A stretch of DNA of 64,000 nt, from contig NZ_MU158689.1 of NCBI RefSeq assembly GCF_015209965.1, positions 124,001-188,000 on the forward strand, given 5' to 3'. The notes under the pieces were generated by a model. It saw only the letters and a program-made list of their open reading frames with translations. It searched no databases and had not been told where the DNA came from. Every line of letters starts with the position of its first letter. The first letter of the stretch is position 1. This document shows positions 52,916-61,507 of the stretch, piece by piece. This DNA is from Sphingobacterium pedocola (lineage in GTDB: Bacteria > Bacteroidota > Bacteroidia > Sphingobacteriales > Sphingobacteriaceae). Position numbers and translations under genes: made by a program.

Positions 52916-55507
52916 ATGAAAAAAGAACTTATCTTTCGCCTACATATAATTATCAGTGCTTTTGTACTGACGGTCTCTTCTGTCCATGCACAGAATGAAC
53001 CAAAACCAATTATTAATGCTTCGTTAGCAGGTACGGTCATCGATGCAATTACAAAAGAACCGATTTCAGGGGTAACAGTACAATTGGAAGCGGTAACGCA
53101 TCAAGTAAAAACAGATCGCGATGGGAAGTTTCAATTCGTGACCGGGCAGAAACTACCTTTCACTGTAAATGTCTCATACATAGGGTATGCGAGTCGAAAA
53201 GTAGTCGTTGAGACCTCGCCTACCGTAATAGAGTTGACGCCCAGTTCCACCGCTTTGGAACAGGTCTTGGTAACATCACGGAGAAGGACTGAACAGATCC
53301 AGGACATCCCAATTCCGGTATCGATCGTTAGGGCAAGTACGATAGAAGACGCAGGAGCATTTAATGTAGCCCGAATCAAAGAAGTAGTGCCAACGGTACA
53401 GCTTTATTCTTCCAATCCGCGTAACACGACTTTGAATATCAGAGGATTAGGTTCTACTTACGGTTTAACCAACGATGGGATTGATCCTGGGGTCGGTTTT
53501 TATTTAGATGGAGTTTATTTGGCACGGCCCGCAGCAACTGCATTGGATTTTATTGACGTTGAGCAAATAGAGGTACTACGCGGCCCACAGGGAACATTAT
53601 TTGGCAAGAATACCACATCAGGCGCATTTAATATTACTTCGCGCCAGCCCGAATTTACGCCAAGTGCAAATTTTGAGCTGAGCTACGGTAACTACGGCTA
53701 TATACAGGCTAAAACCTCATTAACTGGCCCGTTGGTCAAAGATAAATTAGCTGCCCGCGTTTCTTTTTCAGGAACACAACGTGATGGAACATTATATAAC
53801 GTCTATTCGGATCGGCAGATCAATGATATCAATAATCTAGGTGTTAGAGGACAATTGTTATTCACACCAAACGAGAATTTGAAGATATTATTGGCAGGGG
53901 ATGTTACGGCACAGCGCCCAGACGGTTATGGGTGGGGTATCGCCGGTGTAGTCGAAAATCAACGTTCAGAATATAGGCAGTTTAATAGCATCATCAAGGA
54001 TCTCGGATATGAAATCCCCTACCAAAGTGCGTTTGAAAGAAAGGTCGATCTCGACACGCGCTCCAAGGCAGATAATGAATTAGGTGGGGCATCATTAAAT
54101 GTGGACTATAAAATCGGAAACGGCACCTTGACGTCTACATCTGCATGGAGATATTGGAACTGGGTTCCGTTGAATGATAGGGATTACCTCGGTGTGCCGG
54201 CCTACACCATCTCTGCAGGTAATTCAGTTCACGATCAATGGTCGCAAGAATTCCGTTATTCGGGAAATATCAGTGAAAAGGTAAGTGGTGTTATAGGCGT
54301 GTTCGGATTGTGGCAGGATTTGAAAACAGATCCGGTACACACTGAGGAAGCCGGTGATGCCCTGTGGCGCTTTCAACAAAATAATGCGACCGCTACGCAA
54401 TGGGGCCCGGGTTTAATAGACCGGGTTGGTATTCGTACAAATTATGGTATCAAGAGTACCAGTTTGGCCGTATTCTCTCAGGTAGATTGGGCGATAACCG
54501 ATAAATTGCATGTGTTGCCGGGTGTACGATATAACTATGATAAAAAAGTGGCTAACTACGACCGGACGAAATACATCGATAACAATATTGAATACACCCC
54601 TGAGCAATTTGCAGCAGTAAATAGCATTTATTCCGATCAGACTTTTGATGTGAATGCAGATGCTGGAAACTTGTCAGGTCAGTTGTCTTTACAATATAAG
54701 TTTACACCAGATTACAATGCTTATGCTACCTATTCGAATAGCTACAAGCCAATAGGGATTAATGTCGGTGGACTACCTGTTATAGATGGGCAGGTAGCAA
54801 CGGATTTAGCCGAGGTAAAACCGGAGTCCGTAAATCACGTGGAATTTGGCGTAAAAACTAACCCGAGTAGGAATTCGTTTCTAAACCTTACCGTATATCA
54901 AACTAATATCACAGATTATCAAACACAGGTTCAAACACCAGATCCCGGTGTAAACAGAGGATATTTGGCGAATGCAGAAGAAGTTCGGGTACAAGGATTT
55001 GAGTTAGATGGATCTATCCGACCTTGGAAGTTCCTTCGGTTGAATGGTGCTTTGGCTTATACTGATGGGAAATATGAGAAGTTTACGAATGCACCTGTTC
55101 CGTTGGAAGAAGTGGGCGGCGCACAGGCTTTTAAAGATATTTCAGGAGGTGAATTGCCTGGGATTTCGAAGTGGTCTTGGACGCTGGCCGCAGAATTAAC
55201 AACAAAAGGAAATTTTCTGAACTTACAAGGGAATTACTTCTTGGGTACGGATCTTTTTTACCGTTCAAAATTTTCTTCTAGTGCTTCACCATCGCAGTAC
55301 CTAAATATAGATGCTTATACGTTGTTGAATGCGCGTGTTGGTTTTAGAGCGACAAATGGTCTAGCTGTAATTGCGTGGAGTCGCAATTTAACGAACAAAG
55401 ATTATTATGAACAACTGCTCGCGGCACCGGGGAACTTTGGTCAATATGCTGGCGTAGTTGGCGATCCACAAACTTATGGTCTTACGTTGCGCTATAATCT
55501 TAAATAA
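52916..55507 (+). CDS. TonB-dependent outer-membrane receptor with regulatory-like N-terminal domain
   Basis: 863 aa. The signal peptide ends at SSVHAQ. A carboxypeptidase-D regulatory-like domain (about 32-105) is followed by the plug (VLRGPQGTLFGKNTTSGAFNITSRQP) and a barrel ending in YGLTLRYNLK. It is the classic siderophore/small-molecule type, not SusC. Its first 95 residues closely resemble those of the SusC protein at 55753 (ITKEPISGVTVQLEAVTH against VSKEAVEGVTVQLDAVTH). It starts the operon that ends in sulfite-oxidation genes. A sulfur-containing substrate such as a sulfonate or sulfate ester is inferred from that context only. Confidence 0.88.
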   Translation: MKKELIFRLHIIISAFVLTVSSVHAQNEPKPIINASLAGTVIDAITKEPISGVTVQLEAVTHQVKTDRDGKFQFVTGQKLPFTVNVSYIGYASRKVVVETSPTVIELTPSSTALEQVLVTSRRRTEQIQDIPIPVSIVRASTIEDAGAFNVARIKEVVPTVQLYSSNPRNTTLNIRGLGSTYGLTNDGIDPGVGFYLDGVYLARPAATALDFIDVEQIEVLRGPQGTLFGKNTTSGAFNITSRQPEFTPSANFELSYGNYGYIQAKTSLTGPLVKDKLAARVSFSGTQRDGTLYNVYSDRQINDINNLGVRGQLLFTPNENLKILLAGDVTAQRPDGYGWGIAGVVENQRSEYRQFNSIIKDLGYEIPYQSAFERKVDLDTRSKADNELGGASLNVDYKIGNGTLTSTSAWRYWNWVPLNDRDYLGVPAYTISAGNSVHDQWSQEFRYSGNISEKVSGVIGVFGLWQDLKTDPVHTEEAGDALWRFQQNNATATQWGPGLIDRVGIRTNYGIKSTSLAVFSQVDWAITDKLHVLPGVRYNYDKKVANYDRTKYIDNNIEYTPEQFAAVNSIYSDQTFDVNADAGNLSGQLSLQYKFTPDYNAYATYSNSYKPIGINVGGLPVIDGQVATDLAEVKPESVNHVEFGVKTNPSRNSFLNLTVYQTNITDYQTQVQTPDPGVNRGYLANAEEVRVQGFELDGSIRPWKFLRLNGALAYTDGKYEKFTNAPVPLEEVGGAQAFKDISGGELPGISKWSWTLAAELTTKGNFLNLQGNYFLGTDLFYRSKFSSSASPSQYLNIDAYTLLNARVGFRATNGLAVIAWSRNLTNKDYYEQLLAAPGNFGQYAGVVGDPQTYGLTLRYNLK

Positions 55508-55526
55508 CAATATAACTGAAATAAAT

Positions 55527-55625
55527 ATGAACAGCATTAAAATTAGAATAGAAAGGGTGTTTCAGAAATCAATAGATATTACCAATACCTATTGCCTTTC
55601 CCTTCGAATGCGAATGTGTCGCTAA
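55527..55625 (+). CDS. 32-residue leader peptide with Cys/Met-rich end (copy 2)
   Basis: ATG at 55527, TAA at 55623-55625, 32 residues. It begins MNSIKIRIERVFQ and ends CLSLRMRMCR. Cys23, Leu24, Ser25, Leu26, Arg27, Met28, Arg29, Met30 and Cys31 sit at the same positions as in copy 1, while residues 1-22 share almost nothing. It starts 19 nt after the TonB receptor stop and ends 127 nt before the SusC start. A strong hairpin follows at 55651-55681. Regulatory role is inferred. Confidence 0.65.
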   Translation: MNSIKIRIERVFQKSIDITNTYCLSLRMRMCR

Positions 55626-55650
55626 ATCTCTCTCTCCCTTAATATAGCAA

Positions 55651-55681
55651 CAGAAAGGGAAGCCTAGGCTTCCCTCATCTG
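55651..55681 (+). promoter_or_regulatory. Attenuator-like hairpin between leader peptide 2 and SusC
   Basis: A 20-bp perfect palindrome (55656-55675, half-site AGGGAAGCCT) is extended by CAGA/TCTG outer pairs. A competing fold is available: TCCCTT (55635-55640) can pair with AAGGGA (55655-55660), which would break the palindrome. No T-run follows, so a translational or Rho-linked mechanism is more likely than simple termination. Confidence 0.5.
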
Positions 55682-55752
55682 TTCAATAATGAAACAAGTA
55701 ATCAATTGGCGTTGGCACTTGCAAGTATTCACTATCAAAACTTTTTAAAAAT

Positions 55753-58700
55753 ATGAAAAAATACGGAGTATTCCGCTATTCACTTTCTCTGTTCTTCTTT
55801 TTGATTACAGCTACTCTAGCTAAATCACAACAAACGCAACCGATCATTAATGCGGCATTGACGGGGAAAATTATTGATGCGGTCAGTAAAGAGGCGGTCG
55901 AAGGCGTCACCGTTCAACTGGATGCCGTAACACACAGTGTTAAGACCGATCGTCGCGGTAACTTCCAATTCGTAACAGGTCAAAAATTGCCTTTTAAATT
56001 AAAAGTTTCGTTTGTCGGTTACGAAACACAGACATTGGTAATCTCTACGTCACCTACTTTGATAGAACTTGTTCCAAAGCATTCTGATTTGGACGAGGTT
56101 GTGGTTGTCGGGTATGCTACTATCGGTAAGAAAAATCTAATTGGAGCGGTAGATCGGGTTTCTCAACAAGAGGTTAGAGATATCCCTACGGGAAGTTTTG
56201 ATGCCCAACTGCAAGGTAAAGTTGCCGGTTTGCAAATTGCTGCAAGTACAGGTGTAGCTGGGGAAGCGTTGCATGTTCGCTTAAGAGGTGCAACATCAAT
56301 TAATGCAAATAACAATCCATTGTATGTAATAGACGGAGTGTTTCTTAATTCAGAAAGTCTCCAGACGATCAATACGGGTGGCAAGGCCACGTCTCCTATT
56401 GCGGATCTGAATCCTTCAGATATCGAATATGTTGAGGTACTCAAAGATGCGGAAGCAACTGCATTATACGGATCAAGAGGGGCCAATGGGGTGATTTTAA
56501 TCACCACGAAGCGTGGGAAAAATTCGCAATCGGCGAAGGTTGATGTTAATCTATACTCGGGCAGAGGTAAGGCGGTAAGGTTATGGGAGCTCACCACAGG
56601 GTCTGAACACGCCGAATTGGTCAACGAATATTTTAGAAATATAGGCCAAGCGGAACCGTTTAGACCGAAAGATGTTATTATTAGCGGGGTTGCTGGAAGA
56701 GGTTTACCGTCCGAACAGCAGACTTATGATAGACTTTCGGAAGCATTCAGGACTGCAGGTGTGTATAATGCCGACCTATCTGTATATGGTGGTAGTGATA
56801 ATACGTCGTATTATTTAAGTGCTGGATACAATAAGCAAGAAGCTATTTTAAATCCGATATCATTCGATCGTGCAAGTTTTAGGTTTAATTTAGATCAAAA
56901 GATCAATGATAAGCTAAAGATTGGTTCGAGCAACGGTATCTCACGCACGGGTAGAAACCAAGCACGTGCTGGGGACGGACCTCGAGGAGGTCTTTTACAA
57001 ACCGCTTTGCATACGCCGACTTATCTATCGCCATACAATGAAAATGGCGTTTTAGTTGGGCGTGCCGGGTTCGATAATTTAACCTTGCTTTTGGATAACT
57101 ACGATATCGGTTCTACTAGTCTACGTTATATCGGGAATATATATGGTGAATATCAATTCTCTCCGTCTTTAAAATTTCGTTCCACATTTAGTGTAGATTA
57201 CAATCAGTATGATGAACGTGAACATTGGAGCAACTTGCTGATCGAAGGTAGTCCGAATGGATTGGCAACTTCAGCGATTTCTCAATCCACTACCTGGATT
57301 AATGAACAGACCTTAACTTATCGAAAAAAATGGGCCAATCGCCACACCTTTGGCGTACTCTTGGGAAATACGTTGCAAGGGAGTTATTTTTCATTGGTAT
57401 CGGCAGAAGGCCGAGGATTTGCAACAAATGACTTTACATTGATCAGTGCTGCCGCCACGAGGACGAGTAATGAAGATTGGGACCAGTATAAATTGGCTTC
57501 TTTTTTCGGACGACTTGATTACGCGTTTGATGATAAATACCTAATTGACTTTTCGTTAAGATCAGATGGTTCCTCTAAATTTAATAATGGCTATCAATGG
57601 GGGTATTTTCCTGCTGTTGGTTTAGCCTGGCGTTTAAGCAAAGAAAATTTTTTGAGTGATGTTACTTTTCTGGATGATTTGAAGTTAAAAACGAGCTATG
57701 GTTTGACAGGAAATCAAAGTGTTAACTCGTTTGCCTCTAGACAACTATGGTCTGGAGTGGGAACTTCCTATCAAGGCGTGGCCGGAATCGTTCCTGAACA
57801 ACTAGCTAATCAGCAACTTAGTTGGGAAACTACATCTCAATTCAATATAGGATTAGATGCTGAAGTATTAAATCATAGGTTAACGACCTCATTGAGCTAT
57901 TACCATAAGTACACGAAGGATGGTTTGCTCACCGAAGTGTTGCCTGGTACTACTGGTTTCAGCAGTTTTACCAACAATGCGGTGGAAATTAGCAATAAAG
58001 GATTTGAATTGAGTATAAACTCGGTTAATCTCCAGCGTAAATTTTTCTCTTGGAATACTTCATTTAATATTGCTCGAAACGTCAACAACATAGAGAAATT
58101 GGCAACGCCTCAGAACTATGGTAGCAGAAACCTTATTCAATTTAAAGAAGGGCATCCGATGTATTCATTCTGGGTATATAATCAGTTGTATGTCGATCCA
58201 GAAACAGGAGATGCTGTATATGAAGATGTCAATGGAGACGGCCGAATAACGACAGACGACAGAAAAATCTTAGGCAGTATCTGGCCAAAGTACTTCGGAG
58301 GCTTAACTAATAATTTTACCTACAAAAGTTTTGACGTTGGCACATTTTTTACCTTCTCAGTGGGTAATAAAATCTACAATCATAATAAATTTTTTGGTGA
58401 GGGGGGCGGAGCTAGAGACGCAGCAAGGATTATTTTTCAATCTAATCTAGATCGTTGGCAAAATCCGGGAGATATCACTGATGTTCCCCGTTCGGACGGA
58501 GTGAATAACAATAACTACAAAGATGGAGGAGGGCGCTGGCTTGAAGATGGATCTTATTTGAGATTCAGAACGTTGAGTGTGGGATACAATTTTAGTGCAC
58601 AGCGTTTAGGAAAATTGCCTATCTCTAAATTCAGGATATACCTACAGGCAACTAATTTATTCACCATCACGAACTACACAGGCCTCGACCCTGAATCTGC

Positions 58701-58791
58701 TTCAAGTAGTGAGGCCAACCAACAAGGTATCGATTTGGGCACACCGCCCCAGCCCAGAAGTTTTCAATTGGGTGTTAACTTAACTTTATAA
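55753..58791 (+). CDS. SusC/RagA-type TonB-linked outer-membrane receptor
   Basis: 1012 aa. Signal peptide to LAKSQQ; regulatory-like domain about 33-105; DEVVVVGYATIGKKNLIGAV is the SusC junction; plug with EATALYGSRGANGVILITTKRG; barrel ending SFQLGVNLTL. It pairs with the SusD gene 7 bp downstream. SusC/D pairs outside glycan loci import peptides or other small molecules. Here the neighbouring genes suggest an organosulfur compound or a sulfated substrate, an inference. Expression may depend on the leader peptide and hairpin directly upstream. Confidence 0.94.
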   Translation: MKKYGVFRYSLSLFFFLITATLAKSQQTQPIINAALTGKIIDAVSKEAVEGVTVQLDAVTHSVKTDRRGNFQFVTGQKLPFKLKVSFVGYETQTLVISTSPTLIELVPKHSDLDEVVVVGYATIGKKNLIGAVDRVSQQEVRDIPTGSFDAQLQGKVAGLQIAASTGVAGEALHVRLRGATSINANNNPLYVIDGVFLNSESLQTINTGGKATSPIADLNPSDIEYVEVLKDAEATALYGSRGANGVILITTKRGKNSQSAKVDVNLYSGRGKAVRLWELTTGSEHAELVNEYFRNIGQAEPFRPKDVIISGVAGRGLPSEQQTYDRLSEAFRTAGVYNADLSVYGGSDNTSYYLSAGYNKQEAILNPISFDRASFRFNLDQKINDKLKIGSSNGISRTGRNQARAGDGPRGGLLQTALHTPTYLSPYNENGVLVGRAGFDNLTLLLDNYDIGSTSLRYIGNIYGEYQFSPSLKFRSTFSVDYNQYDEREHWSNLLIEGSPNGLATSAISQSTTWINEQTLTYRKKWANRHTFGVLLGNTLQGSYFSLVSAEGRGFATNDFTLISAAATRTSNEDWDQYKLASFFGRLDYAFDDKYLIDFSLRSDGSSKFNNGYQWGYFPAVGLAWRLSKENFLSDVTFLDDLKLKTSYGLTGNQSVNSFASRQLWSGVGTSYQGVAGIVPEQLANQQLSWETTSQFNIGLDAEVLNHRLTTSLSYYHKYTKDGLLTEVLPGTTGFSSFTNNAVEISNKGFELSINSVNLQRKFFSWNTSFNIARNVNNIEKLATPQNYGSRNLIQFKEGHPMYSFWVYNQLYVDPETGDAVYEDVNGDGRITTDDRKILGSIWPKYFGGLTNNFTYKSFDVGTFFTFSVGNKIYNHNKFFGEGGGARDAARIIFQSNLDRWQNPGDITDVPRSDGVNNNNYKDGGGRWLEDGSYLRFRTLSVGYNFSAQRLGKLPISKFRIYLQATNLFTITNYTGLDPESASSSEANQQGIDLGTPPQPRSFQLGVNLTL

Positions 58792-58798
58792 AAAAGCC

Positions 58799-60133
58799 AT
58801 GAGAACATATTTATATTTATTTTATATAGCCTTCTTGACGAGTTGTTCTTCATTTTTGGAGGTAGATCCTAAGACCTCCGTATCTGGCGAGAATATCATC
58901 AACGATGAAACATCTGCTAATGCTGCTATCAACGGGGTATATGCTGCGCTAAGGGACTACTACAGCGTAAACTATCAATCCATAGCCTATCTATCAGGAG
59001 ATAATGTGCAGTGGACGGGTTCGCAATCGTTAGTTCAGGAGTTTATTAATCACAGGGTGAATGCCGAAAATGCGACCTTGTCGTCCACATGGGTCGACAT
59101 TTATAAAACAATAAACCGCGCCAATAATGTTATCAAAGCACTCCGTAATTACGAAGGCGATAGAATACCTACTTCTGTCAAAGATAATGTACTCGGACAG
59201 GCTTACGCTATTAGAGGATTAGCCTATTTTGATCTAGTGCGGGTGTGGGGAGGAGTTCCGCTCGTAACAGAACCAACTGAAAAAGTTGGGGATAACGTGG
59301 GAATAGCACGTAGTACTGCAACACAAACATACCAACAGGTGATCGATGACCTGAATTTAGCAGAAGATCTCCTACCTTCTACAACTAACCGGTTTGTTTT
59401 TACAAAGAAGACGGTATGGGCATTGAAAGCTAGATATTATCTCTATCAGGAGAAGTGGGAACAAGCGAGAGATTATGCAAAGCTGTTGATAGACGATCAG
59501 ACAAATTACGAGCTGTTAACTCCTTATTTCTCTTTCTTTAAGAACAACGTTACGGGGACTAGGGAATCTGTGTTGGAACTATTTTACAGTGCCAATGAAG
59601 TAAATGCGCACCGATTACAATGGCAACCGCAAACGAATGGAGGAACCAGACAATGGGCACCAAGTGAGGCACTGATCGTGTTGCTTACGAATCCGGCAAC
59701 AGCTGGCGCCCGTAGTCAGCTCATCGCTAGAGATAACCAAGATCGGTGGTATGGCGATTTATATTATCGAAGCACGGGAGCCGATCCAACCTATATTATC
59801 CGTATTGCCGAGCTCTATCTTATTCGTGCCGAGGCCTACGCAGCCTTAGAAGAGTATAATTTGGCTGTTGATGACCTGAACAAAGTTAGAGGGCGAGCTT
59901 TGCTTACAGATAAGCCCAACACGACAGATAAAGGCGATATTTTAACATGGATAGAGGAAGAGCGACGGTTAGAATTTGCATTTGAGGCGCATCGTTGGTT
60001 TGATTTGGTGCGCACTGGCCGAGCGCAACAGGTACTGGGTATATCGGAGTCGTTCCGCTTGCTGTTACCTATTCCTTACAGTCAACGATTGGCAGATCCC
60101 GTTATAGCGCCAAATCCTGGTTATTCATCATAA
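58799..60133 (+). CDS. SusD/RagB-type outer-membrane lipoprotein, short form
   Basis: 444 aa, shorter than the usual 500-550. Lipobox FLTSC (Cys16). Typical stretches: FLEVDPKTSV, GQAYAIRGLAYFDLVRVWGGVPLVT, and the C-terminal EERRLEFAFEAHRWFDLVRTG. It starts 7 bp after the SusC stop. The reduced size suggests a smaller ligand platform than in glycan-binding SusD proteins. Confidence 0.93.
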   Translation: MRTYLYLFYIAFLTSCSSFLEVDPKTSVSGENIINDETSANAAINGVYAALRDYYSVNYQSIAYLSGDNVQWTGSQSLVQEFINHRVNAENATLSSTWVDIYKTINRANNVIKALRNYEGDRIPTSVKDNVLGQAYAIRGLAYFDLVRVWGGVPLVTEPTEKVGDNVGIARSTATQTYQQVIDDLNLAEDLLPSTTNRFVFTKKTVWALKARYYLYQEKWEQARDYAKLLIDDQTNYELLTPYFSFFKNNVTGTRESVLELFYSANEVNAHRLQWQPQTNGGTRQWAPSEALIVLLTNPATAGARSQLIARDNQDRWYGDLYYRSTGADPTYIIRIAELYLIRAEAYAALEEYNLAVDDLNKVRGRALLTDKPNTTDKGDILTWIEEERRLEFAFEAHRWFDLVRTGRAQQVLGISESFRLLLPIPYSQRLADPVIAPNPGYSS

Positions 60134-60146
60134 ATTACATTCTAGA

Positions 60147-61484
60147 ATGGTACAGCATATCAAAATTCCAACATGGAAGAAGTATCTTCTTCGGTTAAGT
60201 ATACTGTTTATTTTATTGCTCAGTCTACCTTTGCAGTCTGATTTCTACAACATCCTTTTTACCATTAGTTGGCAATACTTTATAAGCGATGTGTTTAATT
60301 TAGTGACCTACTTGCCGCATTATTTTGGGCAACAGCACGGTATCTATGATTGGGTTTTAATCTTAGTCATCGCACTGGTCGGAGCAGCTATTTGGTTGAA
60401 TAAGCAAAAGCAAGAAAGTGATGAAAAGGAGTTCATTTATTATTATTACCTAAGGATCTTTGTACGATTTAAGCTGGCTTCAATCTTGTTTGTAGCCGGT
60501 TTCCTTAAGTTATTTCCGATCTTTGTTCCCGAATTATCTTTGAGCCATTTGAATACTGCTTATGGCTATTTTGAAGATTGGAAACACTTGTTGTTGAGCT
60601 TATCTGTAGCTCCGTCTTACTTGGTGTTTTTGGGAGTAGTTGAACTTATCGCCGCGGTATTACTGCTTTCTCGTAAAACAGCCTTTCTCGCCGTTATTTT
60701 TGTAGTACCTTTTTATGGAAATGCTTTTTTAGCAGATCTCGCGTATCAGGGGCCAACCTATTTTGTGTCTACATATATAGTTTTGTTAACCTTGCCAATT
60801 TTTTTGTATGACGTAAAAAGGCTAGGTTCTTTGATTGTCTACTTTAAAGAGACAAGGCCTGCCACGTGGAGATTGGAATGGCAAAAAATACCTGGATCAA
60901 AGTGGCGTTTAGCGCTAAAAATAGGTTTCGTTTTCATATTTTTCGTTTTAACTGGTATCAAATCATATGCTATTTATAAAGAACCTAATGCATCACTACA
61001 TTATTCAGATCAGCATGGTCTCCCGGGGGTTGAAGGGAAATATCTTGTTGATACCTTCGTGCTTAACGGGGATACATTAGACTTTTCTCCCGTTGATAGT
61101 ATAAGATGGAAAGATGTTGTATTCGAAAAATGGAATACCCTCAGTGTGCGAAAAGTGAATGCTAAAATTAACGAAGAGTCATCAAGCAGATTTTTGCAAA
61201 AGGAAAATGACAGTAGAGATTATGAATATACCCAAGTTGGTGATCGCTTGTATTATCGGTACGATATCGATCAAGATAGCATCACACTGAGAAACCCAAA
61301 TAAAAACTATATGCTTGACGGTTTTACGCTTAAAGTTGAACGGCCGGACAGTCTTCATGTGAATTTGCAGGGCGCTAATATACAAGGAGATAGTATAAGG
61401 GTGGAGCTCAGTAGGCTAGATAAGAAATATCTTTTACACGAGGTCAAGAAGATCGGGCGTCGGGGTTTAGGGCATAAGTTGTAA
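60147..61484 (+). CDS. DoxX-like membrane protein with periplasmic C-terminal domain (paralogue 1)
   Basis: 445 aa. Hydrophobic segments fill residues 15-250. The DoxX-type core is FKLASILFVAGFLKLFPIF, then VAPSYLVFLGVVELIAAVLLLS. After a last membrane helix (about 262-280) comes a soluble beta-rich domain (VEGKYLVDTFVLNGDTLDFSP). The next gene encodes a paralogue with the same architecture. DoxX proteins are linked to thiosulfate:quinone oxidoreduction in Acidianus and to redox membrane partners elsewhere. With a cytochrome and sulfite dehydrogenase downstream, an electron-transfer or quinone-coupling role is plausible. Confidence 0.65.
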   Translation: MVQHIKIPTWKKYLLRLSILFILLLSLPLQSDFYNILFTISWQYFISDVFNLVTYLPHYFGQQHGIYDWVLILVIALVGAAIWLNKQKQESDEKEFIYYYYLRIFVRFKLASILFVAGFLKLFPIFVPELSLSHLNTAYGYFEDWKHLLLSLSVAPSYLVFLGVVELIAAVLLLSRKTAFLAVIFVVPFYGNAFLADLAYQGPTYFVSTYIVLLTLPIFLYDVKRLGSLIVYFKETRPATWRLEWQKIPGSKWRLALKIGFVFIFFVLTGIKSYAIYKEPNASLHYSDQHGLPGVEGKYLVDTFVLNGDTLDFSPVDSIRWKDVVFEKWNTLSVRKVNAKINEESSSRFLQKENDSRDYEYTQVGDRLYYRYDIDQDSITLRNPNKNYMLDGFTLKVERPDSLHVNLQGANIQGDSIRVELSRLDKKYLLHEVKKIGRRGLGHKL

Positions 61485-61507
61485 CCATATTTTAAAATTG
61501 TTTGAAG

